Source: Trichormus variabilis 0441 (GTDB lineage: Bacteria; Cyanobacteriota; Cyanobacteriia; Cyanobacteriales; Nostocaceae). Taken from it: 64,000 nucleotides of DNA. Below the pieces are notes generated by a model. That model searched no databases. It was not told the DNA's origin and saw nothing but the letters and a program-made list of their open reading frames with translations. How positions within the stretch are numbered: position 1 is the first letter of the stretch; the number at the start of each line of letters is the position of its first letter. The stretch is taken from assembly GCF_009856605.1 (NCBI RefSeq), contig NZ_CP047243.1, forward strand, positions 1 to 64,000. Direction: 5' to 3'. The position numbers and the translations under genes were made by a program. Below are positions 7,764 to 15,914 of the stretch, piece by piece.

Positions 7764-8273
7764 ATGATGCAAGATTTAGAGATACTTGACATTGTAGATG
7801 AAAGCGATTGCATTATCGGACAAAAGCAACGCTCGGAAATATATAGTCAAGGGCTGTGCAATTTTAGAGTTGTCAATTCTTTTGTAGTTAATTCACTTGG
7901 AAAACTTTGGATACCTCGCCGTTCTGCCCAAAAACGAATTTTTCCCCTTTGTCTTGATGTCAGCATGGGTGGTCATGTGGAAAGTGGAGAAACTTACGAA
8001 GATGCTCTGCAACGTGAACTCGAAGAAGAATTAAACCTAGATTTAAACATGGTTAATACGCAGTTATTGGGTTATTTAACACCATATAAATATCAAGTTT
8101 CTGCTTTTATGAAAGTTTATGAAATTAGATTAGATTATGAACCAGACTACAATCAGAATGATTTTATTGAAAGTTTTTGGTTATACCCTTCTGATTTAAT
8201 AGAATGGTTGAATAAAGGTGAACCTGCAAAAAGTGACTTGATTAAACTTGTGCAGATGTTTTATGCAAATTAA
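7764..8273 (+). CDS. Nudix hydrolase
   Basis: A 169-residue protein with a clear Nudix box near residues 70-92: GHVESGETYEDALQRELEEE, fitting G-x5-E-x7-R-E-u-x-E-E, preceded by LDVSMGG. The N-terminal strand pattern and RRSAQKRIFPLCLD resemble the Idi-like (isopentenyl-diphosphate isomerase-related) Nudix branch, whose members often hydrolyse nucleoside diphosphate derivatives rather than isomerise IPP. Mg2+-dependent pyrophosphohydrolase activity is expected; the substrate cannot be told. Two adjacent ATG codons (7764 and 7767) are possible starts. Confidence 0.85.
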   Translation: MMQDLEILDIVDESDCIIGQKQRSEIYSQGLCNFRVVNSFVVNSLGKLWIPRRSAQKRIFPLCLDVSMGGHVESGETYEDALQRELEEELNLDLNMVNTQLLGYLTPYKYQVSAFMKVYEIRLDYEPDYNQNDFIESFWLYPSDLIEWLNKGEPAKSDLIKLVQMFYAN

Positions 8274-8312
8274 GCTCGACTTTTGAGGACTAAAATTAAT
8301 AAAAGTTTTTGT

Positions 8313-8579
8313 ATGAAGATTCTTTCCTTCCTCAAACCCAAACCAGCACAACCAACTATTGATAGTTATGGACAACAGAGTAGCGGCGTTGACCAACAGC
8401 AGATTCAATCATTGATGGAATGGCTGTTTGCAAGTTTCCTGAATGCTAGTTACTTGGGAAAGTCACATATTATTTGGTATGACAGCGACAGCCCAGACCC
8501 CAGCTTAAAACAAGTGATTAAAAAAGTTACACGGCGGGACGAACCAGTTTTTCTGTACCGTCGCATAACTGCTGCATAA
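8313..8579 (+). CDS. Small hypothetical protein, 3' end at a recombination junction
   Basis: An 88-residue protein from ATG 8313 (KILSFLKPKPAQPTIDSYGQ, then a helix with DQQQIQSLMEWLFASFLNAS). Not recognised. Its last codons run into sequence that, on the other strand, is the broken end of the DNA-binding-protein remnant at 8527-8805, so the original 3' end may have been replaced. It starts 40 bases after the Nudix gene on the same strand and could be cotranscribed with it. Confidence 0.4.
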   Translation: MKILSFLKPKPAQPTIDSYGQQSSGVDQQQIQSLMEWLFASFLNASYLGKSHIIWYDSDSPDPSLKQVIKKVTRRDEPVFLYRRITAA

Positions 8580-8805
8580 ATCGGCAATCCTCCTCCAGTA
8601 ATTCCAATAATTTCAGGTGTTCTACTTTTGCTGTATAGTCGCCGTCCCAGCATTTGATTGTGCAACTATATTCACCAACATGAGTAACCACACCCCAGTA
8701 ACCACTTTTGCCCCGCAAGTCGGGGTTATCCTTGGGTTGAAGTGTGCAGATTTCACCTACTCGGTAGGGGTCGCTATTACACCAAGAGCGATCGCATGGG
8801 AGCAA
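8527..8805 (-). pseudogene. Internal fragment of a plasmid DNA-binding protein gene
   Basis: From about 8800 down to 8567 the minus strand encodes RVGEICTLQPKDNPDLRGKS, GYWGVVTHVGEYSCTIKCWD and KVEHLKLLELLEEDCRFMQQ. This is nearly identical to the middle of the intact gene at 13834-14763, and even the HIP1 site just upstream is shared. After FMQQLC the two diverge, and the N-terminal 180 residues are absent, so this is an isolated segment. It marks an old duplication and recombination event joining sequence from two plasmid regions. Confidence 0.75.
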
Positions 8806-8896
8806 TTTGACCTAATTCCTACTTCAGCTAGATAGCAGATTGCACAACTTTCGTCTTATCTTCATCTGTGCATATAGTTATACCGTCATTCGTCAT

Positions 8897-9526
8897 ATGC
8901 TCAAATTGCTCAATTTAACAATGCCTTCCATAGGTGCAGCGTTTGTCAGCATTGCCGCTATAGCACCATCTTACGCTGCCTTATTACAATTTAATACAGA
9001 TGCTGGCAGTTTTCGCTTGGATACTCGTACTGGCGAAGTTTTTTCTAATTTTGACCCTGACAATGATTTCTTTAAACTTTTAAGCTTTTCTGGTGGAGCT
9101 AGCTTTCAATCTGGTAGTGGAACTATCAATGTTAATTCTGAGACTTGTTCTGGTGGCATTGATATTATCGATTCCCAAACAGGAGAACCTCAATACCTTT
9201 GTTATGCTAGTGGCTACGAACGTATTCAACTTTTCCTACAATTTCAAGGTGCAAATTTAACCCCTCAACTTAGTAGTGATCCGGCCCTCTACGAAGCTTC
9301 TTTTGTGAGAGGAGCTTTCACGGGTGATATTCCTTTTAGTCCAGTTGTAGGCAGTTTTCAAGTTTATTCTATTTTTGATACTAATTATCTCTTCCCAATT
9401 ACTACTTTGCAAGTCCAAACAATCACTGTGACTGAAAACAAGACTACATCTGTGATGTTGGCATTTGCTTTAGCTAGCGCTCCTTTGTTACTTAAAAGTC
9501 AACGCCATAGGGGGAAACACAAGTAA
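8897..9526 (+). CDS. Exported protein with PEP-CTERM-like tail
   Basis: A 209-residue protein from ATG 8897 (a TTG at 8842 would add an unlikely leader). It has an N-terminal hydrophobic signal (MPSIGAAFVSIAAIAPSYAA) with an AxA-like cleavage site. At the C-terminus TTSVMLAFALASAPLLL is followed by the basic KSQRHRGKHK. That signal, transmembrane and arginine-rich arrangement is that of PEP-CTERM/exosortase substrates, although the PEP tripeptide itself is degenerate (TENKTTS). The middle is beta-rich and contains a cysteine pair. Likely surface or extracellular. Confidence 0.6.
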   Translation: MLKLLNLTMPSIGAAFVSIAAIAPSYAALLQFNTDAGSFRLDTRTGEVFSNFDPDNDFFKLLSFSGGASFQSGSGTINVNSETCSGGIDIIDSQTGEPQYLCYASGYERIQLFLQFQGANLTPQLSSDPALYEASFVRGAFTGDIPFSPVVGSFQVYSIFDTNYLFPITTLQVQTITVTENKTTSVMLAFALASAPLLLKSQRHRGKHK

Positions 9527-9595
9527 TAACGTTTTATACTATACACTTTAACCTCAGTAACACTACGTCAGTTATGTTTTATTACTCATGTAAAG

Positions 9596-9787
9596 TTACC
9601 ATTCATCCCTCATCCACTCCAATCCTGTCCGCAACGCCGCCGCCGCACTGTAGTAAATCTTCTGTTCGCCAAATATGCCACCTGAACGGCTGATAATGCG
9701 GAACTGCCAGCACTGTCCAGGGGTATAGTAAACGATTAGGACAGTGCCGTTAATGCAGATAACCGTATCAACCTTGATATCGGACAT
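9596..9787 (-). CDS. Small hypothetical protein
   Basis: A 63-residue protein from ATG 9787: SDIKVDTVICINGTVLIVYY, then a strand-rich segment and AAAALRTGLEWMRDEW. The alternating hydrophobic pattern suggests a small beta-sheet domain with a C-terminal helix. No family is recognised, and there is no neighbour on the same strand. The sensible amino-acid pattern over the whole length makes a real gene more likely than chance. Confidence 0.45.
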   Translation of the reverse strand: MSDIKVDTVICINGTVLIVYYTPGQCWQFRIISRSGGIFGEQKIYYSAAAALRTGLEWMRDEW

Positions 9788-9856
9788 GATCTAACGTGAG
9801 GTGTGAGGTATTAGCAATTGTCCATCATTTTTACGAACCTGGCTTACTTAATACGC

Positions 9857-9970
9857 CTTATGTGAATTAAAAATGCCCTACGGATAGCGAGGGTTTCAGG
9901 CTGTCGTTTAGCCAAGATGTTTAGCTATGTTGACGTATTTACGGCTTTCCAAACTCCAACTCACATAAGC
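9857..9970. repeat. Possible MITE-like inverted-repeat element
   Basis: The words CTTATGTGAATT (9857-9868) and its near complement AACTCACATAAG (9958-9969) face each other about 110 bases apart. Inside, AGGCTGTCGT (9898-9907) lies not far from ACGACAGCTT further right (10001-10010). The gap contains no gene. The layout fits a small non-autonomous element or an old IS end, but no target duplication could be confirmed. Confidence 0.3.
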
Positions 9971-10040
9971 TGTTTAATGTCATATCATACAATCTAGCTA
10001 TACGACAGCTTATCCCGGCTGTACCCCACTAACGTACATT

Positions 10041-11561
10041 CAGTAGACCGAAAAGTTTGGCGATCACTCTATGATGAATAGCTGTGCCAGTAACTTTTTG
10101 CCTCCAAACTGTGCTTTTAAATACTGGTATTGAATAGCTCATTTGGACTCATAACATAAGTAAAGCTAATTAATCAGCCAAAAAGGTAAGAGGAATTCTT
10201 GCACCAGAACTATGTTGGTGTTGTGTTGTAGGTAATTTTATAAAGGAGTTGAGAGAAAATTGAGATAGAGAATTATTTAGTTTGGCTATGACTGCAACTA
10301 CCCCAGTTCTAACTGATAATAAAACCTTGGATGAAGTGGTTAACTGTTTAACGGAGAATCTTCCAATTCAGACTCAAGGTAAATGTGAACAAAGGAATAT
10401 TTTTGAAATTTTAATTCGGGCTGCCACTCAAAGAGATAGTATTGAAAACACTACCAAAGTCTTAAAAAATGTTCCGACCAGTAATGATATCCGCTACCAT
10501 TTAGAAAAATATTCAGACCTTATTTCTCTCGAAGATGCTCTAAATAAAGCACTTCAAAGTCGCTTACCAACAGGTATACGACAAGGACAACAGAAAATCG
10601 CCATTGATTTTAACTTAATTCCATATTATGGTGAGCCATCACCATTAGAAGCACCATATATTTATAGAAGTCAAGCAAAAAATGGTACTTGTTCTTTCTA
10701 TGCTTATGCTACTGTCTATGTCATTAAAAAGCATAAAAGAGTAACTTTAGCCATTAAAGCTGTTCAACAACAAAATACTTTAGTTGCGATTATCACATAC
10801 CTTTTAGCAATAATTGAGCCTTTAAATCTCAAAATTGAACGATTATATTTAGATAGGGAGTTCTTCTGCGTACCTGTCATCAGATGGTTACAAGCTTTGG
10901 ATATTCCATTTGAAATGCCAGCTATTATCCGGGGCAAAAATGGTGGAACTAAACAATTAATTAGAGATAGGCGGAGTTACAAAACCAGTTACACTTTAAA
11001 CAGCGATAAATATGGTTCAGTAACTTTTAATGTGTGGATAGTTTGCACATATAAAAATGGTAAAAGACGAGAGCATGGACGGGAATTTTTTGTTTATGCT
11101 GTCTATAAAGTTAAGTTAACTTTGTCGCTTATACATGATGACTATCGTCTACGTTTCGGGATTGAGAGTAGTTATCGTATGAAAAACCAGTGCCGAATCA
11201 AAACTACTATTAAAAATCCTACCATTCGGCTTTTATTTGTAGCTTTGGCATTCTTAATTATTAATGTTTGGATTTATCTGGTATGGCATTTTATTAGCCG
11301 TTTAAAAAGAAGCACCAGACAAGTTTTTTCTGATCTATTTACCCTCAAACAGATGCTTGAATTTTTACGCCAAGCCGTAGATCGCAGCTATGGAGTAGCC
11401 TGCGAAGTTTATTTACCGTCCGGCTAATTTTGCTTGGTTTTTGGGGTTTTTAATAAGCTAAACTTATCACTTATGCCAAGCAATCCGCTTTTACACTTCT
11501 CTCCAAAAACGGTATCACAGGCTACTATTTTTTAGCGATCGCCAAACTTTTCGGTCTACTG
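10041..11561 (+). mobile_element. ISH3-family insertion sequence, complete
   Basis: A 1521-bp element with 25-bp perfect terminal inverted repeats, beginning CAGTAGACCGAAAAGTTTGG (10041-10065 and the complement at 11537-11561). It is flanked by a 5-bp target duplication ACATT (10036-10040 and 11562-11566). It carries one transposase gene. The 5-bp duplication and the transposase type agree with the ISH3 family. It is inserted in the last codons of the ankyrin-GUN4 gene, whose present 3' end lies inside the right inverted repeat. Confidence 0.9.
10288..11427 (+). CDS. ISH3-family transposase
   Basis: A 379-residue DDE transposase from ATG 10288. Catalytic carboxylates are visible in KIAIDFNLIPYYG (first D), IERLYLDREFF (second D) and LRFGIESSYRMK (E with the Y-x2-R-type signature of IS4-like transposases). 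The C-terminal stretch has a hydrophobic segment VALAFLIINVWIYLVW, usual for ISH3 proteins. No frameshift is seen, so the element may still be active. It is expressed from inside the element; no outward gene depends on it. Confidence 0.88.
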   Translation: MTATTPVLTDNKTLDEVVNCLTENLPIQTQGKCEQRNIFEILIRAATQRDSIENTTKVLKNVPTSNDIRYHLEKYSDLISLEDALNKALQSRLPTGIRQGQQKIAIDFNLIPYYGEPSPLEAPYIYRSQAKNGTCSFYAYATVYVIKKHKRVTLAIKAVQQQNTLVAIITYLLAIIEPLNLKIERLYLDREFFCVPVIRWLQALDIPFEMPAIIRGKNGGTKQLIRDRRSYKTSYTLNSDKYGSVTFNVWIVCTYKNGKRREHGREFFVYAVYKVKLTLSLIHDDYRLRFGIESSYRMKNQCRIKTTIKNPTIRLLFVALAFLIINVWIYLVWHFISRLKRSTRQVFSDLFTLKQMLEFLRQAVDRSYGVACEVYLPSG

Positions 11562-13345
11562 ACATTCATATTCAATGCCATTTTAACCCGTGCAAAAAGT
11601 TGAGGCAGATATTTATAAAATCGCCCATCTCGCAGAAACATTGCATCGATGGTACAGCTACCACAGTGTTCTCCAGGGGGAGGAACTGCAAGCGATAGTA
11701 CAGATGCGTCTGAAACACCAGCCCAGGGTAAGTGTCCGACAGGAGCTTGCAGTGAATAATTGAGTTCGGATTCATTCAGCCAGTCGCTGCTGATAAAATC
11801 GTTTTCGGTTCGAGCAACTTTGAGTTTCCAACCGACTCGATCGCGAAAGGTATTGGCGGCAGTTTCGGAATTGTTCGGATGAGATGCTATTACCTTTTGC
11901 CAAATCTTTGCTTGGACACTGAGTCCAAACCTTCCATCACTAGCTACTAACCAAGCTCGATCAATCTCTTGAATTAAATCTAGAGGTATGGTGGCAGCGT
12001 TAAGTCCAAAGAGATCTTTTTGAGGTGATAAGAGACGGCGGGTTTCTTGATCGGCAGCACTCCAGTTTTTAGACTTGAGGAACTGCTGGAGTTGTTCTGT
12101 TGCTTTGGTTGTGCTTGTTCCACTACCAGGAGAATTTTTAGTTGCCATATGTCGCTCTAACAAATTAATGATTTGGGTTTTATTAAGTTGTCGAGCTAGG
12201 TCTAGAGCAGTCTTACCTTGCTTATCTTTGAGGTCAACCCTAGCATTTTTACTGAGAAATAGTGTTACTAATTCCGAACCAAAGAAACTTTGTTCCTCCA
12301 ATACTGCTTGGTGCAGAGGTGTTCTTCCTAAATTATCTTGAACATTTAAATCTGCATTAGCCGCAACCAGTTGTCGAGCCACTTCCAGGTTAACATCGTA
12401 CAGAGGAGTCTTACCTTGAGCATCTCGTAGGTTAACTTGCGCTTTTCGAGCCAATAGCAATTTCACTAGAGCGGGTTGGAAACGATGAATGTGGAGTGGA
12501 GTTTGCCCCTGACGATTGCGTAAATTAACATTAACTCCCCTATCGAGCAGGAGTTTTAGTACTGCTGGTTCCAAACTGCTGGAGTGAATCACAGCCCCTT
12601 CACGATTTTGGATAGTTAGATCAGCACCTGCTTGGATTAGTTTTTTGGCGACTTCTAGATTTGATGCTCCATAGTGTAGTGGTGTCCAGTTCTGAGTGCT
12701 ACGAGCATTTACATCCCCACCACGACTAATTAATAGCTCCGTGATATCAGCTTTTCCGGAATTAGCAGCAAAATGTAGCGGTGTCATTTGCTCTTGATTT
12801 CTAGCATTAACCTTAGCACCCCGATCTATCAAAAGTTTGATTACATAAGCGGTTTTCTGTCCAAAAAGATTATGGAGTGGGGTATTACCATTTTGGTTGC
12901 CGACATTCACTTTTGCTCCTCTACTCAGAAGTAATCGCGCATTTTTCTCAGATTTTCCTAAATAATGTAGGGGAGTATCTCCTTTCCCATCCTTGGCATT
13001 TACATTTACCCCAGTTTGGATTAAACGCTGAGACAGTTCTTCGTCTGTGGATAGTAAAAAGTTGAGCGGTAGCCACTTTTCACCAAAGATATCGCAGGGT
13101 TGATTCAAATTACCTCCTTCGGCAATGGCCTTACCTAAAGCTACTGATAAATCGGGAGCAGCACCGAAGGGACTAAATTTTTCCGATAATACTTTGCAAA
13201 AAGGAGAGATGGAATTAGAGGTTTTCTTTGGTATCTTAGATTCAACAGCAAATGGTATCATTACCATTGTTCCCAAAGTAGTAAGGGAAATCAGAAAAAT
13301 TGTATTGAAGAGATAAAGAGATGATTTATAGTTAAATTTTGTCAT
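11525..13345 (-). CDS. Exported ankyrin-repeat protein with C-terminal GUN4-like domain
   Basis: A 606-residue protein with an N-terminal hydrophobic segment (LFNTIFLISLTTLGTMVMIP) acting as signal or anchor. About ten ankyrin repeats follow between residues 80 and 400 (repeated G-x-TPLH motifs). Residues 415-590 match the GUN4 fold: LKSKNWSAADQETRRLL, DGRFGLSVQ, DRVGWKLK and QAPVGHLPW. GUN4 domains bind Mg-porphyrins or bilins; repeat-GUN4 fusions are common in cyanobacteria, with unclear roles. The ISH3 insertion replaced the original end (NMNVR-stop) by NMNVSRPKSLAIAKK encoded within the element. Confidence 0.85.
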   Translation of the reverse strand: MTKFNYKSSLYLFNTIFLISLTTLGTMVMIPFAVESKIPKKTSNSISPFCKVLSEKFSPFGAAPDLSVALGKAIAEGGNLNQPCDIFGEKWLPLNFLLSTDEELSQRLIQTGVNVNAKDGKGDTPLHYLGKSEKNARLLLSRGAKVNVGNQNGNTPLHNLFGQKTAYVIKLLIDRGAKVNARNQEQMTPLHFAANSGKADITELLISRGGDVNARSTQNWTPLHYGASNLEVAKKLIQAGADLTIQNREGAVIHSSSLEPAVLKLLLDRGVNVNLRNRQGQTPLHIHRFQPALVKLLLARKAQVNLRDAQGKTPLYDVNLEVARQLVAANADLNVQDNLGRTPLHQAVLEEQSFFGSELVTLFLSKNARVDLKDKQGKTALDLARQLNKTQIINLLERHMATKNSPGSGTSTTKATEQLQQFLKSKNWSAADQETRRLLSPQKDLFGLNAATIPLDLIQEIDRAWLVASDGRFGLSVQAKIWQKVIASHPNNSETAANTFRDRVGWKLKVARTENDFISSDWLNESELNYSLQAPVGHLPWAGVSDASVLSLAVPPPGEHCGSCTIDAMFLRDGRFYKYLPQLFARVKMALNMNVSRPKSLAIAKK

Positions 13346-13711
13346 TATGATGTGATTTCCTTATTTCCTCTAAAAGATTTATAAATAATTAATGCAGCTA
13401 TTCCCCAAACTCCGATTCTGAAGAAAACAGAGAACGTAAATCAGACCTTATTAAACGATTCGATACAATTTTCTGTAATCTCTCCATTTTGATAATATCG
13501 AAGCAAATATCAACATTGCGATAGAAATTGCTTTTATATTTTTACTCATACAAAGTATTAATAGAGCAAAGTGAATTACATAATGAATAAGACTCTTAGT
13601 TTAATAATTTAGTTGCCAACTTATAAATATTCGTGTCTACCATGTGATACGCCCAGTTTGTTAGCGGGGTGTAGATGATTACATCAGTTGCTTGGCAAGC
13701 TTCGCAGCCCG

Positions 13712-13765
13712 ACTCTAATTGTTGATTAAATAGCTTTTCGCTCACGAAAGGAATTAGAGTTTTTT
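13712..13765 (+). terminator. Rho-independent terminator-like hairpin in a 488-base gene-free stretch
   Basis: ACTCTAATT (13712-13720) pairs with AATTAGAGT (13752-13760), followed by TTTTT on the + strand. Inside the loop TTTTCG / CGAAAG form a second small stem. Both flanking genes are on the minus strand, so this would end an unannotated + strand transcript, perhaps a small RNA within 13346-13760. The rest of the gap (13346-13833) is AT-rich with no gene that I can support. Confidence 0.45.
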
Positions 13766-13833
13766 AAAATAACGCGACCTCCGACCATTTCAATCCGCTA
13801 TTCCTACTACTTTTAATTTGTAGCATTGCTGCA

Positions 13834-14763
13834 TCACTTCTGTTGCCTCCAAATCAAGTTATACTCCTTTTCCACCGCCGCCAACAGCTTCGCCTGCAAT
13901 GCAGACAAATACGGTTTAGACTGTTTCCCCAATCCTTGCAACAGCCAATCTACTGCCTCATCCCGCACGGCTACCTCATGCAACCGCCGCAGTCTTTCGC
14001 ATAGCTGCTGCATGAATTTACAATCATCTTCTAGTAATTCCAGAGATTTCAAATGCTCAACTTTGGCTGTATAGTCGCCATCCCAGCACTTGACTGTGCA
14101 ACTATACTCACCTACATGAGTTACTACACCCCAGTAGCCACTTTTGCCCCTCAAGTCGGGGTTGTCTTTAGGATGCAGGACGCAAATTTCACCTACTTGG
14201 TAGGGATTGGGTACAGAAGTGCGATCGCGTATCCGGTCTATAACATCCTGAACTATTCGACCAGATGGGGTTTTACCTTTCGCTTCTTGGACTGCTTGCC
14301 GCCATACTTTAGCCTGAACTTTCGGTTCTAACTCGGCCTTAGCCAAAGAACGCAATTGGCGCTCATTGGTCGGCATTGGTATCTGCCGACCATTGGTCGG
14401 CAAATGTTTCTGAATATTCTCATATACATTCGTCGCTGACATCTTCAAGTATGCAGCATCACGGCTATATCCAAAGCGATCGCGGCAATATTCCTCAAAT
14501 GTTTTGTGCGTATTTCGATACAGCCGGCGATCGCGCAATTCCATTAACGCTTTCCCCGCTTCCACAAACGCTCTCTCTACCTTGCGCTCCAAGTTCAGGC
14601 GATCGCGCTGTTCCTCCTCGGTCATCTCTGGCACTTCGACCGCCTCTATATCAACAGTGACTGCGCTAGGATTTTCCGCCTCTTGTGCTGGCTTTAGTGC
14701 TGGCTTTGGTTTATCGGTAGTTGTAGGAGTGTTTTTTCGGCGCTTGGAGGTAGGTTGGCTCAT
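13834..14763 (-). CDS. Plasmid DNA-binding protein, ParB/KorB-like helical core
   Basis: A 309-residue protein. The N-terminus is a disordered basic and acidic tail; residues 55-105 (RKVERAFVEAGKALMELRDR, FEEYCRDRFGYSRDAAYLKM) resemble DUF3102-like or plasmid HTH proteins; residues 130-180 (TNERQLRSLAKAEL, TPSGRIVQDVI) look like the ParB/KorB helical DNA-binding segment. Residues 185-240 form an SH3-like beta unit (GEICVLHPKDNPDLRGKSGY), and the C-terminus is a long helix. The likely role is regulation or partition of the plasmid (inference). A fragment of the beta unit is duplicated at 8527-8805, and a palindrome lies in its own coding sequence at 14384-14402. Confidence 0.6.
   Translation of the reverse strand: MSQPTSKRRKNTPTTTDKPKPALKPAQEAENPSAVTVDIEAVEVPEMTEEEQRDRLNLERKVERAFVEAGKALMELRDRRLYRNTHKTFEEYCRDRFGYSRDAAYLKMSATNVYENIQKHLPTNGRQIPMPTNERQLRSLAKAELEPKVQAKVWRQAVQEAKGKTPSGRIVQDVIDRIRDRTSVPNPYQVGEICVLHPKDNPDLRGKSGYWGVVTHVGEYSCTVKCWDGDYTAKVEHLKSLELLEDDCKFMQQLCERLRRLHEVAVRDEAVDWLLQGLGKQSKPYLSALQAKLLAAVEKEYNLIWRQQK
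14364..14402. repeat. Palindrome plus direct repeat inside the DNA-binding-protein gene
   Basis: CATTGGTCGGCA occurs at 14364-14375 and again at 14391-14402. The second copy forms, with TGCCGACCA at 14384-14392, a near-perfect 19-bp palindrome (9-bp arms, one central base). The segment encodes LPTNGRQIPMPTNERQ, a duplicated peptide, so duplication of a codon block explains part of it. The symmetry is also what a ParB/KorB-type operator would show. Confidence 0.5.
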
Positions 14764-15036
14764 GCTCCCACCTCCAAACTGTAGGTGGTTAAGTGGGTAT
14801 TGAGTTGTGTCATCATAGAAGCAGTGTTTTACAATGTACCCCCAGCCTCACGAGAGTCTTGGGGTTTTCCATATCCTTATATATTTACACTTTTGGTCAA
14901 CAGCAGATTTAATCACCCGAACCAATTAGCTTGTTTTCACTACTTGCTAAAGTCAGAGGAAATCACTCATTCTAGATGAGGCATTTTGATTTCTCTTTTA
15001 CATTCAACCTTAAAAAGATTCTTCTCATTCCCAAAT

Positions 15037-15315
15037 ATGAAACCTATCAAAAAATCTGAGTTACGCATTCTCAAAAAATCTACTGATCCTCAGCCACTAC
15101 AAGAACCAGTAACTCAATCTGATGCCTTTGCTGCTAACACACCTATCATTGAGCAGCCACTACAGCCACAAATAGATGTAGATATCCCTGCCCCAGAGTA
15201 TCTTCCTCCTCATCTTCCAGTCTACGATTCCCCTCTAGTGCAATCTGTAGGCAACTCCGGCTGGCAAGTCTCTGACATCTGGCGCGATCTGCGGGTTGAT
15301 GGTTTCTGTGATTGA
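15037..15315 (+). CDS. Small hypothetical proline-rich protein
   Basis: A 92-residue protein from ATG 15037, starting KPIKKSELRILKKSTDPQPL and continuing with a proline- and acid-rich stretch (IPAPEYLPPHLPVYDSPLVQ), then SGWQVSDIWRDLRVDGFCD. It looks largely disordered apart from the end. A longer start at 14986 (TTG) is less likely. No homologue is known to me. It lies alone between the divergent DNA-binding gene and an AT-rich gap. Confidence 0.4.
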   Translation: MKPIKKSELRILKKSTDPQPLQEPVTQSDAFAANTPIIEQPLQPQIDVDIPAPEYLPPHLPVYDSPLVQSVGNSGWQVSDIWRDLRVDGFCD

Positions 15316-15914
15316 TTGTACAGGGCGTTATGCGATCGCTTGAGTATGCGCTAGAGATGCGATGGCGCAAGCGCCCAGCGTAGCTGATCGCTTATCGTCT
15401 CTATCTTTCGGTAATTTGTATACAGATTATTATCTAAGTTGACAAGACTATTAACTTCTTGTGCATACATACTCTACAGCAATTGAAGAAAACTGTTCAT
15501 TAATTTTCTTTTTCTACTTAAGACATCACTTCCTAAAACGAACAACTTACTATCTGAAAGATACTTTACACATCTGTCTTATATGCACAGTAATATTTAA
15601 CAGTACTTTTAAGCAAGAGATGATTTTACTTCGATAAGTATAAACATAATATATAGAGCGAAATCTTTGCTTATTATTCAGATAATTTTATATTTTTCCC
15701 TATCTATAGATAGATGTAATATTAATTTGGCAGCGTAATTAATGTATATAAATATCTATTAGGATGAGATTTTTCAATTCTCAGTAGAAAATCAAGATAG
15801 TTGCTTGCTAAATTGTTCATAATATGCAAAATTCTTAGATAGGTTTTTAGTAATCTGTATTAAAACCTATTTTACAAACCCATTTTTATTTTTTCTAGGA
15901 ACATAAATAGTGTC
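15316..15914. other. AT-rich gene-free stretch with an interspersed repeat
   Basis: The first 90 bases contain a GCGATCGC site and a repeat (GCGATGGCGCAAGCGC, AGCGTAGCTGATCGC at about 15358-15393) closely related to the one at 2180-2212. From 15400 to 15914 the sequence is very AT-rich without a supported gene, terminator or tRNA. It probably contains the promoter of the VOC gene at 15915, but no clear -35/-10 pair stands out. Confidence 0.4.

Noticed and set aside
12075..12341. Cysteine-rich + strand frame inside the ankyrin gene
   Set aside because: Shadow frame of a well-supported minus-strand gene with regular ankyrin repeats.
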